Shown: positions 1 through 29,091, counted from the stretch's first letter. The stretch: 64,000 nt of DNA from Zygnema cylindricum (GCA_037447655.1 JBBHKE010000963.1:150508-214507); one strand, 5' to 3'. Translations and numbers: made by a program. Notes: generated by a model from the letters alone, not told the origin.

Positions 1-681
1 GACTCGCCCAAGACTGATTTGACCACCGTATCTTGAGAGGGGAACAGGCGAAATACGAAAGAGGACAAAAGAAATAGAAAATGGAGATGAAAACTAGTGA
101 AAAGGGGAGAGTTCTATGCCACCAGTTTAGTCAGAACCCGCTCAGCTATTCTTTGTCTAAGCGTTCATTCACTATCCACAAAGCGAAGCACTTTCTTTGC
201 ATGTTATGTACTAAATTATGTACTGCCACGTGGTTCATTCCGGACCACTTAACTAAATAGTGTTTTTGGCACTAATCTCTCAACTCGAATTATAGCGATT
301 AACTGCTGTAGCAATGGCAAGTGTTCCGTATAGACACCACATATAATCGTACAGAATATTCACTCAATGAAAGAGTGATAGAAACTCCCTTGTGCGGAAG
401 GGCCTATTGAAACTGAAATGGAAGCTGAAATATATATACATGTGCACGTACAATGTGATATTACTTGAACACCAGTATATCCCCCATGTGCATCCCTATT
501 GTATGTTATTGACAAGAGAAAATAATAAAGTTACCATTCTTAATTTTAGCCTTGCCAGAAGCCAACTTTTCTTGGCTTGAGCTTTTGGTAAAACGTCGAT
601 AACATTGAGCATTTAGACAGGATCGTTTCATCAAACAAGATGTAAATGGGCAAGAGTAATAAAGAAAGGTCGGCATCTCAC
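1..681. other. 3' flank or last intron of HDA5-like gene
   Basis: The reading frame of the HDA5-like gene reaches an apparent splice donor at 682/681 (CAC|GTGAGA on the minus strand), so at least one more coding exon is expected to the left. I looked for it on the minus strand of this stretch and found only one weak candidate (about 540-590, after TTTACCAAAAG) that does not resemble the known family C-terminus. The exon may therefore lie outside the window. Around 240-300 there is a short remnant that resembles the TA-MITE ends seen elsewhere (AAATAGTGT..GGCACTAAT). Nothing else is seen. Confidence 0.4.
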
Positions 682-3600
682 GTGATCTTGTAAAGACGCA
701 CATATGAACTGTGTGATGAGGGTTCTGGATCCAAAAACGAAACACCACCGTGGCCCCAAGTGGCAGTCCTCTTTCGACCAAACCACATCCGATGAGCAAC
801 GGCCAACCACTGATCTTCCAAAGGGGGAGTCTTATCCATACAACCTTCGCATGGAAAAGCCATGCCGTTAACTTGGCCACCCAATATATAGCACAGAAAC
901 CGTTCTTTGAGCATGTTTGAACCATAACTTGCATACCATACATAAGTTTCTCTCATCTCTTTCACCTCCTCTACTATAATTGAACTCGTTCCCTCAGTTA
1001 ACAAGGCTGTTTTCAGCCCAGAGTTATCTCCCTCTATCACTTCTTCATCGTCCTCTTTCTCCAAGTCCACGTTAAAATCCGACAAATCCACAGCATCTGC
1101 TTCTAGTTTGGCGGACTGTGCTGACAAGTGTGTCAGTGTGCAATTCCCTTGCTCCATTCCAAGTCCACTGACTGAAAGCTTAGCAGATGTCAATGAAGCA
1201 CTTCTTTTCTCCTGCAAAGTAAACTCCACTCAGCACAACATTAGTTATTTCCTGTGACATACATTCAGTAAGAATCTAAGGTGATAGATGATGCCCAAAC
1301 CACAGCCAATGCAAACCTTGGAGGATATTAATCCATAAATAAAAAAAAGAGGGGAAAAAATGCCCAATCATAAAAAAGTTGGCTCGCTGCTATGGGCATG
1401 TGTCCAGACATCAAGTGCGAAGTCAATGATCCATTTGAATGCTCCTTGTTGACAGTCTTAACTCCAACCCCACCAATTCCTAGATAGACCTAGATGCATA
1501 CTCCTAAGGCACCACAGATTATGTCCATAGATAATCTCTATGGCTAGAACAAAAAAGTTAAAACCAGGAACCAAAATTTCTATATCATGGCTGACAATCA
1601 GCTCCGGTACCTCTTGCCTTCTCCAAATACAAATATCTCATGATCTGTCCTAAGAAAAGATACCTTAGGCAGTTTGCTGGGGAAAGCCTGCTCAGCTAAG
1701 GTCATTCTGCTAACAATTGGTCTTTCCAGAGAAGACCAGAAAGGCGCAAGTTCCTCTTTAACCTGGAAGATGCCAAGCACAAGTGACATATAAACAAAGG
1801 TAAGAGCCTACCTAAGCCCTTGGGCCCCACTTAAACCACCGCGAGCAACGTTACTTGCAAACGAAAAAAAAAAAATACAAAAAAACCGCAAAAAAAAAAT
1901 GAAAAACAAAACAGGTCCAAAAACAGACCTTCCTTCCCAATCAGTAGCAGGGCCATCTAAACATAAGCTCTCACTCCCGTCTCTTAGCAAATACAATTGC
2001 AGCAGCCAAGCAAGACAGCTTCATGAAGCACAGATGCTCTTGGAAATTTCCAATTGCAATTGCGTAAGCCTACCTGACTGATGACTTTCAATGCCGCAGG
2101 GCTGGCAGCAGGTGGACTCAAAGACGGCAATTTTGTGACTGGCGCATCCCCCAAGAGAGCAGAAACACATGCTGCGTACGAGGCAGCGATAGACTGCAAG
2201 TTATAGCCACCCTCCAAAGCCAAAACTATTTGACCTTCTGCGAGTTCCCTAAGCTGCAATCTCCCCCAAACACCACCCTACACAGTCCCTGGTAAAAAAG
2301 CACGTTACTTACACAGGTAGCCTTCTGGAGATCTAACAGGATAGACCTGGAGGTTCCACGTCTCTTATGGCCAAACCTGTTTGGAAACTAGCAATTAACA
2401 GCTCAAGGTAAGAGTCCTGCGACTGTTCTTTCACAAAAGCAAGAGTGGAACCAAGTTACGGCAGAACACCCACCTTGTGTGTCAGCTGCGAGTACCCAAA
2501 TGGTGTGAGACAACAACCACCGAGTGGGTCACCCATAGCTGTCCCAACCCCGCCCCCACATGTCAATAAATCCAATCAAAAAGGTTATTTGGAATAAATG
2601 CATCACTGTCGACGAAAATACTGGGATTATAGCCAGTATAATGGACGTTTCATTTGCACAATGCATACATGATAACCGAGAAAAAACAAAAAAACGTGAA
2701 AATAACCGCTGTTACTAGCGCCCCCCCCTTTCTAATACGCGGTAAAAAAATTAACAGTATCGCCAGTAGCGTGAACAGTTATTGCAGTAGTCCCTTTTGT
2801 ATTCATGCTGGTAATTTTCCGTACAAAGTTTGTCATTACCGACGTTAAAAGTTAAATCATGCGTAATTGTGGTTTCTCAGAAATACCAGTATGTGCAATA
2901 TTTTCCGTACTGGAGTTACTGCGATTGCCAGTATTTGCCTCATATGTAATTACCCCATTACATCAATCCTGTTTGTTTTTACAAAAAAATACTCGAGAAT
3001 GATGCTAACTAAAATTTGGCAGAGATTTCAATCTTAGGTGGTTGAGATGTGAAAGAAGGAAAAAGAAAAAGAAAGGAGAAATTGTTCGCTATATCTCCAA
3101 ATTGTGGGCTCAAAACCTGATAGCTTTAAGCGTTCCCCAACTCTTCTACTTCTTACCTGCATCAAACCCAGCTGAAATGAACACAATGTCAGGGTTGAAT
3201 TCCCGTGCGACCGGTAGCAAAACATTGTCCCATGCAGCAAGATAGTCAGCATCACCAAAGCCTCTACTCGGCCATGGCACATTAATGTTGAATCCGGCAC
3301 CACGGCCTCCCCCAACCTGATCGTAATTTCCAGAAATACCCCCTGGATAGAAAAACCCATCGTCGTACCTGCCCCGCCAACAGGCTTAGCAACATTGTGA
3401 AGAGTCTACATGCTCCAATCTACAATAAATGATATCAGGCATGGGTCCAATCAAATGTCTCTCCAACATCATTTATAACTTTCAAAATCACAAGTCATCA
3501 ACAATGTTCTGGCACCATACTCAGCCATGTCTCAATTTATGAAGTCTCTCAAAAAAACACCAGTTAAACACCATATAAGTTGGTTGCATTCAAACCAACA

Positions 3601-6600
3601 TTGTCGTAAAAAGACATATAGATGATGATAATTTAATTTCCAAGCAATTACCGCCAGTCACTTACAGCAGCTGCAAAATTTGTCTTCTGTTTACAGCCTC
3701 ACCCATAAGTTAAACAATGAACAAAAACATATGAATTTATGGTTTTCAATTCAGCCCATCAAATGAAATTAAAGACAAATAAAGTTGACATATAGAACCA
3801 CTTTCAGGCATTTTTTTTAACTCTTTCTAATGGCCATGTTATGTAAGCTAGAACTATTCGGCTAACACAGTATCTCACGACATGATGAGCAAATCCCAAT
3901 AACTAAGCAAGAAACTACTCGCTATACTTCTTCACGCATAAAAGATAAATCGTATACATGCAACAATGCTGCAATGATAAGCTGGAAAAAAGGCTAAGAA
4001 GTGTTAACTGAAGGAAGTTACACCAACCATTGCTACCAATGTTAATAACACTGATTCGGATGCAACATTTTTTTGCCCGTAAAATAAAGTTAATAACACT
4101 ATTTAGAGGAATGGTGGAGCCGCCACAAATCCCAACTGTATTAGTATAATACATTCTAATTCCACATTTACACTAATAATTCCTTTACAGTAATAGCAAT
4201 GCACCGTGTAGTTTGCAAACAAGAATCAAAAGAAATAATAGCTAGAACCATCAGTGGCTCAAGTTTGCTGGAAAAACCACAAAACTCACCTTAATATCAC
4301 TCTGTCTACAAAAAACAAGTCTACTTCATGTGTTTTTTTTTTCCCAAGGTATAAGAAAATGTGAATGGTGTCTGATCGGGGGATAACCCTCATGTAAATG
4401 CGTACCTTATCATTGCTAGCATGCATTAAACCTTGCTGAGAAAACCGGGACTAAGCACCCCTGGTATATTCAACAAATTTCAATTAGGAAGCTTTCCAGA
4501 ACTAAATTCACAGTGAAACATTTGGTGATAAAGTTTAAAGGAACTAATTCGACTCTGTGTTTCCAGGACATCCGAAGTAATTTTTTTGAACCTGTAAACT
4601 TGAAAGCCAAACGTTTTGTACTTTGCAAAACCTGACTGCCGATTATATAAAGTCGATTCAAAGAACAGCTTTAAATACACTAAATTCAATACTACTGCTA
4701 CAACAGGTTAGCCTCTAAAAGATAGATGTACCTCGGAAATGCAGCCAGAGTCTATTGTCGTAACTCATGACGAACTAGTGAGCCAGCCTCTGCGGAAAGA
4801 CAGATTTCCAGGAGATACGGGCTAACAAAAGCTAAGATAACAATCTGACTTCTGCAAACACAGCGTGGTTCTGATTTTCGAAAGGAAGCACCTTTGGCTG
4901 TGGAAAAATATTTTAATAAGTAATTATTCTTAAATATTTGAATTTGAACACACATATCAAAGCTAGGTAAGCAATTTTCCACGACACAGCGGTCATTCGG
5001 AACAATCAAAATTGTGTCCTGGAAGCTGGAGCTTTCAGCTACCAAACACTTCAACTCTACAACATGTTTTGTAAAGGATATGTAAAAGCACCTGTGTGCA
5101 CTGAAGTAGAGGACTTGCGGATCCTCCCAAAACATGTTTTGAATGCCGTTTCCATGATGTACATCCCAGTCCACAATAAGTAGACGTTTAATCCCCAATG
5201 ATGGCTGTTCCCAACCGTTGCGTCAGTCTAGTTTGCTTCTAAAGAGTTGCTCAAGGCACACTCCAAGATCGACAACAAATAAGCCTCAAAAGTGAATAAT
5301 CTTGCTGAAAACAGGGCACACTTATGAAAATGTCTGCAGGATGCTTAGCAGCGCGAAGAAATACTCGGCATTGCTTGCACAATTACTCTGTGATTGCTCA
5401 TTTGCAGAAAGGCACTACACCAAGTATCAGAGGTTAGGAATTCCTGACTGAAGCATGAAAGTTAGCCTGCTTCTCCTGAATAGCAAATACCTCATGCCTA
5501 TGCAGTTAGAAGAAAACTTACGATGACAACGTTTTGCACGTAGAGTGACGGTGAGTAGAAAAGATGACTTACGAGTACATGAAGAGCAAATATATGCAGA
5601 AATGCAATGGTTTATTAGAAAAGATCATCAACCGGCCTTGATTATTGCGGTCTCTAATCAAAAATTGATCACTAAAGATATGTCGTAACTAAAAGAAGGC
5701 AGAATATCCAAGTGTCAATTCTGCCTGACTCTGTGAAGCCAGTTCGTTTCAGTTGACTTTAGCACTATGCACACGATGTACGTTTCCAGTCAGTGGACAT
5801 GTCCTATGTTTTCTAAAGCACCAACAATTTAACTCATATCACTTCATTGTGAGAGAAAGAAGAACATCATATTGTGCGAACCTGCTGATGAAGAAGTACG
5901 TGAGCTGCAACAGCGACATTGTTGAACAAGCAAAATCCCATGGCTTTATCTGATTCTGCATGATGACCAGGTGGGCGAATCACAGCCGCCCCTGCCTCCA
6001 GTTCTCCACTGGCAACCTTTGTTGCCAACTGCAATTGCACAGAAACATACTATACCTTTATAAGTCCTCTTCGAAAGATTCTGTGACCATTGTCATGTCT
6101 CACCAACAGTGCTTTTAATAATTAAAGATCTTTCAGTGTCAGCTTAAAACAATATGTGCAAAAAAAAAGGGGAGGCGACTATAATACACGAGGCATAACC
6201 AAAAGCTTCAACGATCCTTTTGTGTTCACAAAAAAAACTCAGGGCGGACCTCCACAAGAGAACCCGCTGCAAGCAAGGCCGCCAAAGATGACCCTTCGTT
6301 GAAGTAAATTGAATTAAATCTCCCTGAAAGTGTATCTCGTTCTTCTGCATTTAGCATCGTACTAACAGAACGCATGAGAGCCACATGTTCACACGTGTGA
6401 ACACCTTCGAGCTCTTCATCTGTTGCCACACGTGCATTAACAGGAACACACCTGCAACCAAAAGACAGAAAAATCGCCATGGAACAAAATTTCAGAGCTT
6501 CTGAGGAACCACTCATTGCAGACAAAGTCACTCAGCTCGTTAAGTACATAAGAGGATAGCATAAAGATATTAGCTTTCTTCACTCCAGAAAGGAGACGTC

Positions 6601-6937
6601 CTGCAGAGAGCAGGAGATGACGCAACCACAAAAGGGAAAGTCGAAAGGTGTTGGTTGCTTAACTTTAACGAAGGAAAGACGTTCAATTGTTTCATTAAAT
6701 GACTACCAGTAAAATATAATTTTACCTGGCAGCCAGACCGTCAGAAATCAGTTGTCCATAGATGCTGCTTAACCGAGCTGGCTGCTCTGGATGATCGCCT
6801 TCCGGATCCTCGTGAGCCATCATTCTGTCGTCATACACCAGACCGACTCCGCCTTCACTGCTGCCATCAGGCTCCGAACTGATGGAGACTGCAGCAAACT
6901 GTTGAGAGAAGTCTTCATCGGCCATGGCCCCACTCAC
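682..6937 (-). CDS. HDA5: Histone deacetylase, class II HDA5/HDA18 type (3' end incomplete)
   Basis: Zn-dependent lysine deacetylase acting on histones. Nine exons splice in frame: 6937-6726, 6451-6250, 6028-5882, 5204-5092, 3368-3157, 2538-2474, 2253-2074, 1762-1664 and 1211-682, giving 586 codons and an open 3' end. Visible family marks are VGLVYDDRM near the N-terminus, RPPGHHAE (His160/His161 dyad), DWDVHHGNG (metal ligands Asp201, His203), SAGFDA (Asp294) and LEGGYN (Tyr334). All catalytic residues are present. After an acidic linker (about residues 450-490) comes WYASYGSNM (502-510) and the domain typical of plant HDA5/HDA18; its YGSNM motif recalls gamma-glutamylcyclotransferase folds (inference). 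The start ATG at 6937 is followed by [10 protein letters not shown]; a second ATG four codons on is possible. Exon 2 uses a weak donor, GAG|GTCCGC. The gene is divergent from the HASTY gene. Family identity is near certain; the choice of HDA5 over close paralogues is less so. Confidence 0.93.
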
Positions 6938-7432
6938 CGCGTTCCACTGGACTTTGCAGCAGGAGCGCAGACTGTGGGAGACTTCGTGTGCCCAGCAGGC
7001 TCCAGACGGTCGCGTACTGTACAGGCTTTATACTTCACGGTAGACGACATCTTTCCTGTACCGTGCAACGCAAACGAAGACCGTCCGGAAGGTACAAAAT
7101 TCAGGGACTGCTTGGCAAACGCGTTTGAGCCTTGAGAAGCCTTTGAGAGCGTTTGAGCCTTTGCGGTGTCGGTGCAGTCATTTTGGAGACTTGTGGCAAA
7201 TTCACTTTTCAAACCGTACGGTACGGTATACGATACCCTACCATGCTACACCGCCAATCGTTATTAGCGTTGTGTACGCTAATTCCGTCCCGCTTTTTTT
7301 TGTTTTTATTCTCAAATAGAATTATCCACACTATTTAAAAAAAACCCTAATTCCTAATTAGAATAGACGATTTCTTCGAAAATTTCCAAATTCCCAATTA
7401 GCGTAAACCACGCTAATTATTCGTATACGCAT
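6938..7432. promoter_or_regulatory. Shared 5' region between HDA5-like and HASTY genes
   Basis: The two genes are transcribed away from each other with about 0.5 kb between the HDA5-like ATG and the first recognisable HASTY codon. This space must hold both promoters, both 5' UTRs and probably the missing first HASTY exon. I see no convincing TATA box. The right part (7241-7430) is occupied by a truncated MITE, so only about 300 bases of unique sequence are left for both promoters. Confidence 0.5.
7241..7430. mobile_element. Truncated TA-type MITE next to HASTY exon
   Basis: The left end reads TA-CACCGCCAATCGTTATTAG, the terminal sequence of the mariner/Stowaway-like family that is abundant at 31-36 kb. 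The interior (AAATTTCCAAATTCC, then the GCGTAAACCACG stretch) matches the element at 52.19-52.29 kb in the same orientation. That element continues to a normal right terminus (AACGATTGGCGGTGTA). Here the match stops at TATACGC and HASTY coding sequence follows at once, so the right terminus is missing. Confidence 0.6.
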
Positions 7433-21985
<14,553 letters not shown>

Positions 21986-24164
21986 TTTTGGAGATCGACT
22001 CATCAACACTAAATATATCACAAGTTGTATTAAATATGGTGGTTTAAAACGTCTATGTGATGTGTTCTGTGTTCTGAAGCAAACCGTTGGGAGTTTAACG
22101 ACCTAATGGCATTTTTGAAGGTAGATTTTGTGAATGGTTTGTGACAAAAAAAATTCAGCATGAAGATAGTGAAGTGAAACCAATTAGAGAAGAACGGGAC
22201 GAGCCATTTTGGTTGAATAATCTTGTTTTTGTCATATTTGATAAATAATGGAATGAGTAGCAATGTCACATTATTTTCTTTCATAAATTTTGCCGAAAGT
22301 TTATCAAGAGCTGTATAAGTCAATTGGTCGACAAGAGAACATTTTTGAAATGCACGAATGTAAAAGAAGTAGATCTTTATAACATATCTTTCCACTTTGT
22401 TTTAAGTTGGATACTTTGATCTCTTTTAAAGGATACTACTTTGTTTGGTTTTGTGGTTTCGTTTTTCTGGATACTTTTATCCATGTTAAAGAATATTATT
22501 TTGTTGGTTTTGTAGTTACCGAATGACTTGTGAGGCTCCTCACCTATACAGTACACTACGGATCGCTGTTTAGTGTTAAGAATTAATTAGTAAGAGGATT
22601 GTGTTAATGTTAATTACTCTATTTCTGGTTCAACTGTCGCGGACGACTGTGAACCGCGAAAAGAATTAGCGCTGAGAAAAATGCAATAAGGGTTAACAAC
22701 GTTTCTTTGTCTTTGGCTGGAAAGAAAACCAGGACGGGACTAGTGTTGTTATCGCTTTTGTCGATTTGGAATGCGATTTTATATCGTAAGCAACACCAGA
22801 AAATGTGAACCTGGGGAGCCATGACCGCCGAAGGCAAGGACGATAACTGTTCCGACTAAAATCTGTGAACTATTTCAAGAAACAAGACAGATAGAACTTG
22901 ACTAGCTGGTTTCTGAAGAGGAATTTGAATGGTTTTTAGAACATCTAAATTTTTGAATTTAAATCTTAAGTTCGCAGTAACTTTTCCATGATTTTTGTAG
23001 AGTAAGTATGGTGAGACAGACGAGACATCGACTCATCTTTAATTCCAACAGAGGGATGAAGGCAGGATCTATGGTGTGGATTTCCATAATTGGACAATAA
23101 AACTCCCATGTTAGGTCGACTTGCATGGGATTCTGAGCTTAACACTCCTTGAGAGGACGGTTCCCCATAATAGCATACATAAATATAACCCCAACTATCA
23201 AGAGCTGTTGGTCAATTTGATAGTTCAGGTAAACCACCATACATAGTGGGAAAATAACTGTTCAAGTTTTTCAGCTGGAGTAGTCTTGTTAAATATGTTC
23301 ATCTCATTTTCAGCCCTCTATAGCTTACTGGTGGATTACAAATTTTGACGCCTATAATAAGAACATTTATAACGTTATGTCGAAATCGCATTGCCCCAAC
23401 CGTCACATAGGGTACATGCTTTATAAGCAAAGCTGTTCTGTTTGCCTTAGCACCTTTGTATGGCTTTTTTACCATTGTGAAACGAGTCCCGGGGACGATT
23501 TAATGGTTTATATTTATTTCACAAGAAGTTCAACTGGCTTGTCTAAGTTTAGTTTAACTGCCTTACAGAACGTCCCGCGCAATCGGAGCTGTATACAGTG
23601 GGCAATTATTTCAACAGTAGGGAAATATTTGTGTGAACTGAAAATTCCTGTTGCCATCTTAAACTTTTGATAAACAGCAAGTGACAAGAAACGCTGTACA
23701 TCACACAGAGATGGAAAGAAGAAGATGTACAAGGAAGACAAAAAAGACAAGAGAGAAGGAAAGATTATTTAACAGCCACAAACTGGATAATCAAGCAAAA
23801 CCTGTGAAGGGCTGTTGTTTGCAAAATTCTAAATAAGAACCCTCAAAATGAAGGCATAACAGTGACAAGATTGTCCGCTAACAATTGCAGCACAAAAAAT
23901 GCTCTCTTCTTGCCTGAATTTGAAGGGCTCGATCCCTTCCAATTTACAGCTAATTTTTGCGCTAAAGGTCCGAGGGGACAACATACCAAGGATGATCTTT
24001 GCTAAAACGGTCTTCTACCATATTCTTCGACAGTTGAAAATTAATAGGTCTTATCTACAAAATCTCAATTTCACCATTGCCATAATTACAGGTGTGGAAA
24101 ATGCTCTTAAATACTCCTGAAACAACATACCTCCGTTAAAACCGATTCAAAAATCCTCGACGTG
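21986..24164. other. Intergenic, tail-to-tail between HASTY and DA1-like genes
   Basis: The stretch has no ORF with recognisable domains, no repeat shared with the rest of the window and no RNA gene that I can see. It should contain the 3' UTRs of both convergent genes. Short A/T-rich direct repeats (around 22410 and 22470, TTGTTTGGTTTTG-like) are present but minor. Confidence 0.6.
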
Positions 24165-27100
24165 TTAAGGAAAATTCGCAGTCAACTGAATGTGATCCAG
24201 AGTCTGCTTCAGCCCAAACTGTAGTACAGCTGCGTGGCCTTTTCTAAAGCCTTCCCCGTATACAGGAGAGACATCTGTGGCAATTTGATGCATACAAAAC
24301 TCGGCAAATTTTTGACTATACTCCGTTGCAGCCGCATTAGGATTGGCCGAGGCTCCACTACCAAACTTGCCGACCTGTGACTGTAACCAAAGGTGGGCCA
24401 TGACTTGACAAACACCTTCCTCTACGTCCGGTGCCAGCTTCGGGAAACGTCCGTTAAGCTTCAAATATGCGTGCATTAACTCGTGAGCGAGGATCGATCC
24501 TGTTAGGAGCTGAGGCAAGCCGTAAAGGACAAGAATAGCAGTAACTTCACAGTGACGGGTGAGCTGTTGGGCCTGCTGCCCTATGCCACGAATACCACCA
24601 CTGGGAAATCCCGGCAATCGGACAACCTGCGACCCAACCACGTCAAAAACATAGTCAATCGGTGACCAGAAGAGGTGTTTTCTTGTCTTCTCTTTTTCCT
24701 CTCTCTCCTCTGAAAGAGGAAAAAGAGGTGATCGTCAATCTCCTTCGAGGGAAAAGGGATAATAGCCGACAGAGAGGGAAAAGGAAAAAATTTAAACAAG
24801 CTAAAACTTTACGGGCCACTGAGAGCACTGCAAAAGTACTGCCCTCGAAAGAACCCCAGTACTGAAGGAAACTATAGACTCAGAGGGAACTTACAGTTTG
24901 AATTGTTTGCTCTTCTGACAAGCAAAGCCCACGAGTCTCAGGAGAATCTTGATGCCCCTGTAACCAAATATCCAGAAAGGTTTGGAAAATGATTAACAAG
25001 CCATCTGATAATATCTCATTAACCAGACTAGGAACCACACTTGCACGACAAATTCGAATAGCAACACAAACCATGTGGATGGAGTGCCTCACTTGCAACA
25101 TGGCAACATAAAATTTGTTAACAGACACCTCCACGAAGCAAGCAAACCATCCGTATTCATCGTTTATAAAGAACGGCGATATCTGGAAGGTGTCAAATTA
25201 TCAGCTGGTAAATAACTTACCACACACCAGTACTGCAGCAAAGACCCCAGCAGAGACTATTGCACAAAGCATACTGCAGAAAAAAAATACAAATAATATA
25301 TGTTTACAAATAAACTCATACAACTTGTTCACACCTGCCGGTGCTCGCCAGCTCGTGCAGCATTAAGAGCTTGAGTCTCAACGCAGAGCAAAGGAATCTC
25401 CTGTGTAATCTTCATACCCAAGCCTTGGAAGAAGTCAAGAATAGAGTGGAAAAGCGGTGTGCAGTCCTTAGTGTCAACCACAACTGTTTCAACGCAGTTA
25501 AGACATAGCTTTCGACCATCATCGAGCTCAACATATGGTGTGACGCGCTTCTGTAAAAAGAGCCCATGACAAACAAAGAAGTTAGGCAGCAACAAAAAAC
25601 AGTACAAGTATCACTTAGACAGCAGGCAAAGCTGACCTGTGCTGGTTAATAACAGGACTATAAACCTGTCTGACATAATGCGAGACACGTAGGGCTGTGT
25701 GGCGCAAGAACAGAACTGAGCTTATTCTAATTTGATGCTCACGCTGCATAACTCTGCATTCCTATGGAGGAGACTAACCGCGGACATTTTATCCCAACCA
25801 AGGTAATCGATGACATAACACAAAGAGTACAGGTCTCAAGTGAATACAGAATTTACTTTCCAAGGTTAGGAAAGTAAAACACTTCAATTTACAAATTTTT
25901 TGACACACTGCTAAAAATGGTGGCTTTTGTTATTGCAAATTGCCATACCACTGCAAAATTAGGTGCAATGTCAGCAAGGGCATAGACGGTCAGGTTCTTG
26001 CTATTAGCCATCACACTGCTACAGAAGGAAAAGTGCTACCCAGATCTTCCATGCCCAGACCCAGACCTTCCTCCAATGCTGATCTAAGGCTGATGCTAAG
26101 TTAGAACCTACTTCTCACCACAATGGTCGTTGCCTTTTCCTCACTAGAATGGTCATTGACCTTCCATTCTAAACAGAACGGGAACTCCTGAAAACAGCTT
26201 TCCTTCAGTAATCTCCAAAGGGACAATTCGGAACACCATGCCACTTAACAACAACATTGTGAAAACAAAACAAATAAGTAAAATCGGGTTGAACAACACA
26301 CCTCCAAACGATGGCAAGCTGTGCATCGTGCCGTCGCATCTGTGTCATGATGAGGACAATACTGGTCTCCCCAAAAAGGCATCGACCGATATTCTATAAC
26401 CCCGCCGGGCTTTGTTGGCACCTGTACCAAAATCCACCATACAAACATTTAGGCAAGACCCTGTCACCACCATAACCTGCCCCATTATCTTATGAAATCA
26501 CCATCTTCCATAACAGATGGCCAGCCTATCTAAATGCCTAAGGGGCTGAGATGAAAACCATGTTATTGCGCCCCGGGTTTGAGGAGAGAGACGATGACAA
26601 ATTGCAGAAAGTTGCAAACAACAACATCATAGAAATAAAGGTCAGCCTAAGAAGTTTTGGAAAAGCCATATACGTCCCAGGTTTGAGGAGAAGAGGAGAT
26701 GAGTTATTGCACAAGTTCACCAACAGCATTCACAAAAATACTTGCTAGCAAATGCTTTGCAAATTCCTGAATTTTAAAAGAAAAACGAGAGCGTAAACTG
26801 TCATGTAGCCATTATGCATCATCATATGGTGAGAGTGCTTCCTCACATAATCATTACAGACAGAGCACTTGGGGTGGAAAAGCTGACGATGACATTCAGA
26901 GTGGTACGGGTCCGAACCCATGGCTTTAAACTGAACCACCTCATCCAGCACCCTTATACAAGTCAGAAAAAAAGATCAAGGGGACACAATTACACTAGCA
27001 TCCAATATGGCTTGCACAGTGGGTGTCTACACTGAATTTTTCATTGTACTGCCGTAGCAACCAACAAAAACAAACAGTTTTTAGACATACTATTGAAAGT

Positions 27101-29044
27101 CAACTGAAAACAGTAGTGTATGCAATGCTGGCACAGCTGCCGACAAATCAACTGCATATTTGCAGAACCGTCACACTAATGGCCCAACAACGTGGGCGCA
27201 GAGGACATGCCAAGTGATGTGAAATAACCTGTCAAGTCGCATCACTATTTGGAACGCCACATTTTGTTTTAATCAATTTAATGTACAGGTGTGCATTATG
27301 CGCAATAACTTTTTGACGCAGTTTGAACATGAAAAGTTGTAGGGAGGCAGTGTCGGTGTGACAGCGTACACCTTTCCCACACTTCATAGATGCCCGCTGT
27401 TTCAGTATGTTAGAAAAAATAGAACTTGAATCCCATATACAAACGTTTGTTTACCAAAATCAGTACCACGCTTGTACCCCTAACCAGAAAAAACAAAATG
27501 TCGACAATGCACACAATGTGTAAATGAGAGGGTGTAGTTATGGGCAAGACAGGGCTGCTGGAACACCTCTTTATCCACAATGGTCTGGTTGCAAGCCTTG
27601 CAGCGGAAGCATTGTGGATGCCACGAATGGCCCAGACATGTGAGATAGCGGCCAAAGCTTATTGGTTGGTGACATCCTCCACATAGAACTACCAGTGAAC
27701 TGTAAAAAATGTCCATTAATCGACGATTAGATCCAAGACAAAAAAAAAGATCACTTTGGTTTCATAGGTCTTCAAACTGAGCATACAAAAGAAGTTATGA
27801 AGAAAGGGACAATGACGCCGAAAGGCTGTAAGCAGTTTACCTCCACTAAAACATCTCTGTTCTGGCATGTACAACCAGAACACAGTTCCTGTCTTTACAT
27901 CAATCAACAAAATAGCTTCAGCACATCCCAGCCAACTCAATAACACAGCCACTCAAAACTGCCTCTTTGCAACCGTCAGGCTAGAAATAGATGAAAAAAA
28001 CATTCATAGCACAGCAGCTCTGCAAAATATAAATTAAGGATATCTCCATGAACAAGGGACTCGATTTGCTATGAAACAAATAAGACAACAACAGAAGCAA
28101 TCCAATTCTTCATAACAGTCAACACAAGTGTGACTTTAAACCGCCACTCAAAACTCATCTGATGCTTTACAACTCAATGACATCTCTCATGGTTTACAGG
28201 ATTTTGTTGTTTCACTGAAGACCTGTTCCGATGACAAAACCATGGTAATGTAGAGTTTAGAGAAGCCATACTTGAAGAAAGCGGCCGGAGTAGCTGGAGG
28301 TGCAGGAAGTGCGAGAGGGCTCGGATCGGATGAAGCAGACGGGCCATTTGGAGTCTCCCAACCAGTCGGCAATCCCAATGCACCAGGTGGCAGCGCCACA
28401 GACCCCGCACGCTCGCCCCTTGTTAAGGTGGCCAACATGTCATGACCTCCACTTCCAGCACTGTCATCGTCCTGTTCCCTCCTAGCAGCCATTCCTTATT
28501 TAGAGAGACAGTACAGGTTTGATTGGGAGGTTTGAAACAATCCCACTGAGTGGAATTGCAAAATCTAAACATGGAGAAAATATTTCCAAACCTTATGGCA
28601 TGCTGCAACCTGATTTTTGACTGGATTCTCTGTTTCACGTGACAGAACGTCAGCTGACTTGTGAATGAGTGCTTCTGCAAGCTCTGATGACTGCCATGGG
28701 TATCCCTTAGCAATCTCCCACCTCATATATCAAAAAACCTTTTTACCAGATTACTAGAAACCAGCCATATACTCCTAAAATCTAGGACTGTCAACGGTGA
28801 AGTCCTTCAAACTATGCTTACCTTGATATCAGCAATCATATAAAACAGAATACTGCAACTTATCACCAGAAAAACATACACCTAAACACCTAGATATACA
28901 CACATGTACATATATATAGATATGTGTGCATATGTAATTGCATACATAAATATACATGCATACATGTGTAGATAATACACACATATAGATACATATACAT
29001 ATACATACACACACATATATATATAGATACATATACATATACAT

Positions 29045-29091
<47 letters not shown>

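Noticed and set aside
6791-7135. Plus-strand ORF overlapping the HDA5-like start as HASTY exon 1
   Set aside because: It is largely antisense to the HDA5-like first exon and shows no similarity to the exportin N-terminus.
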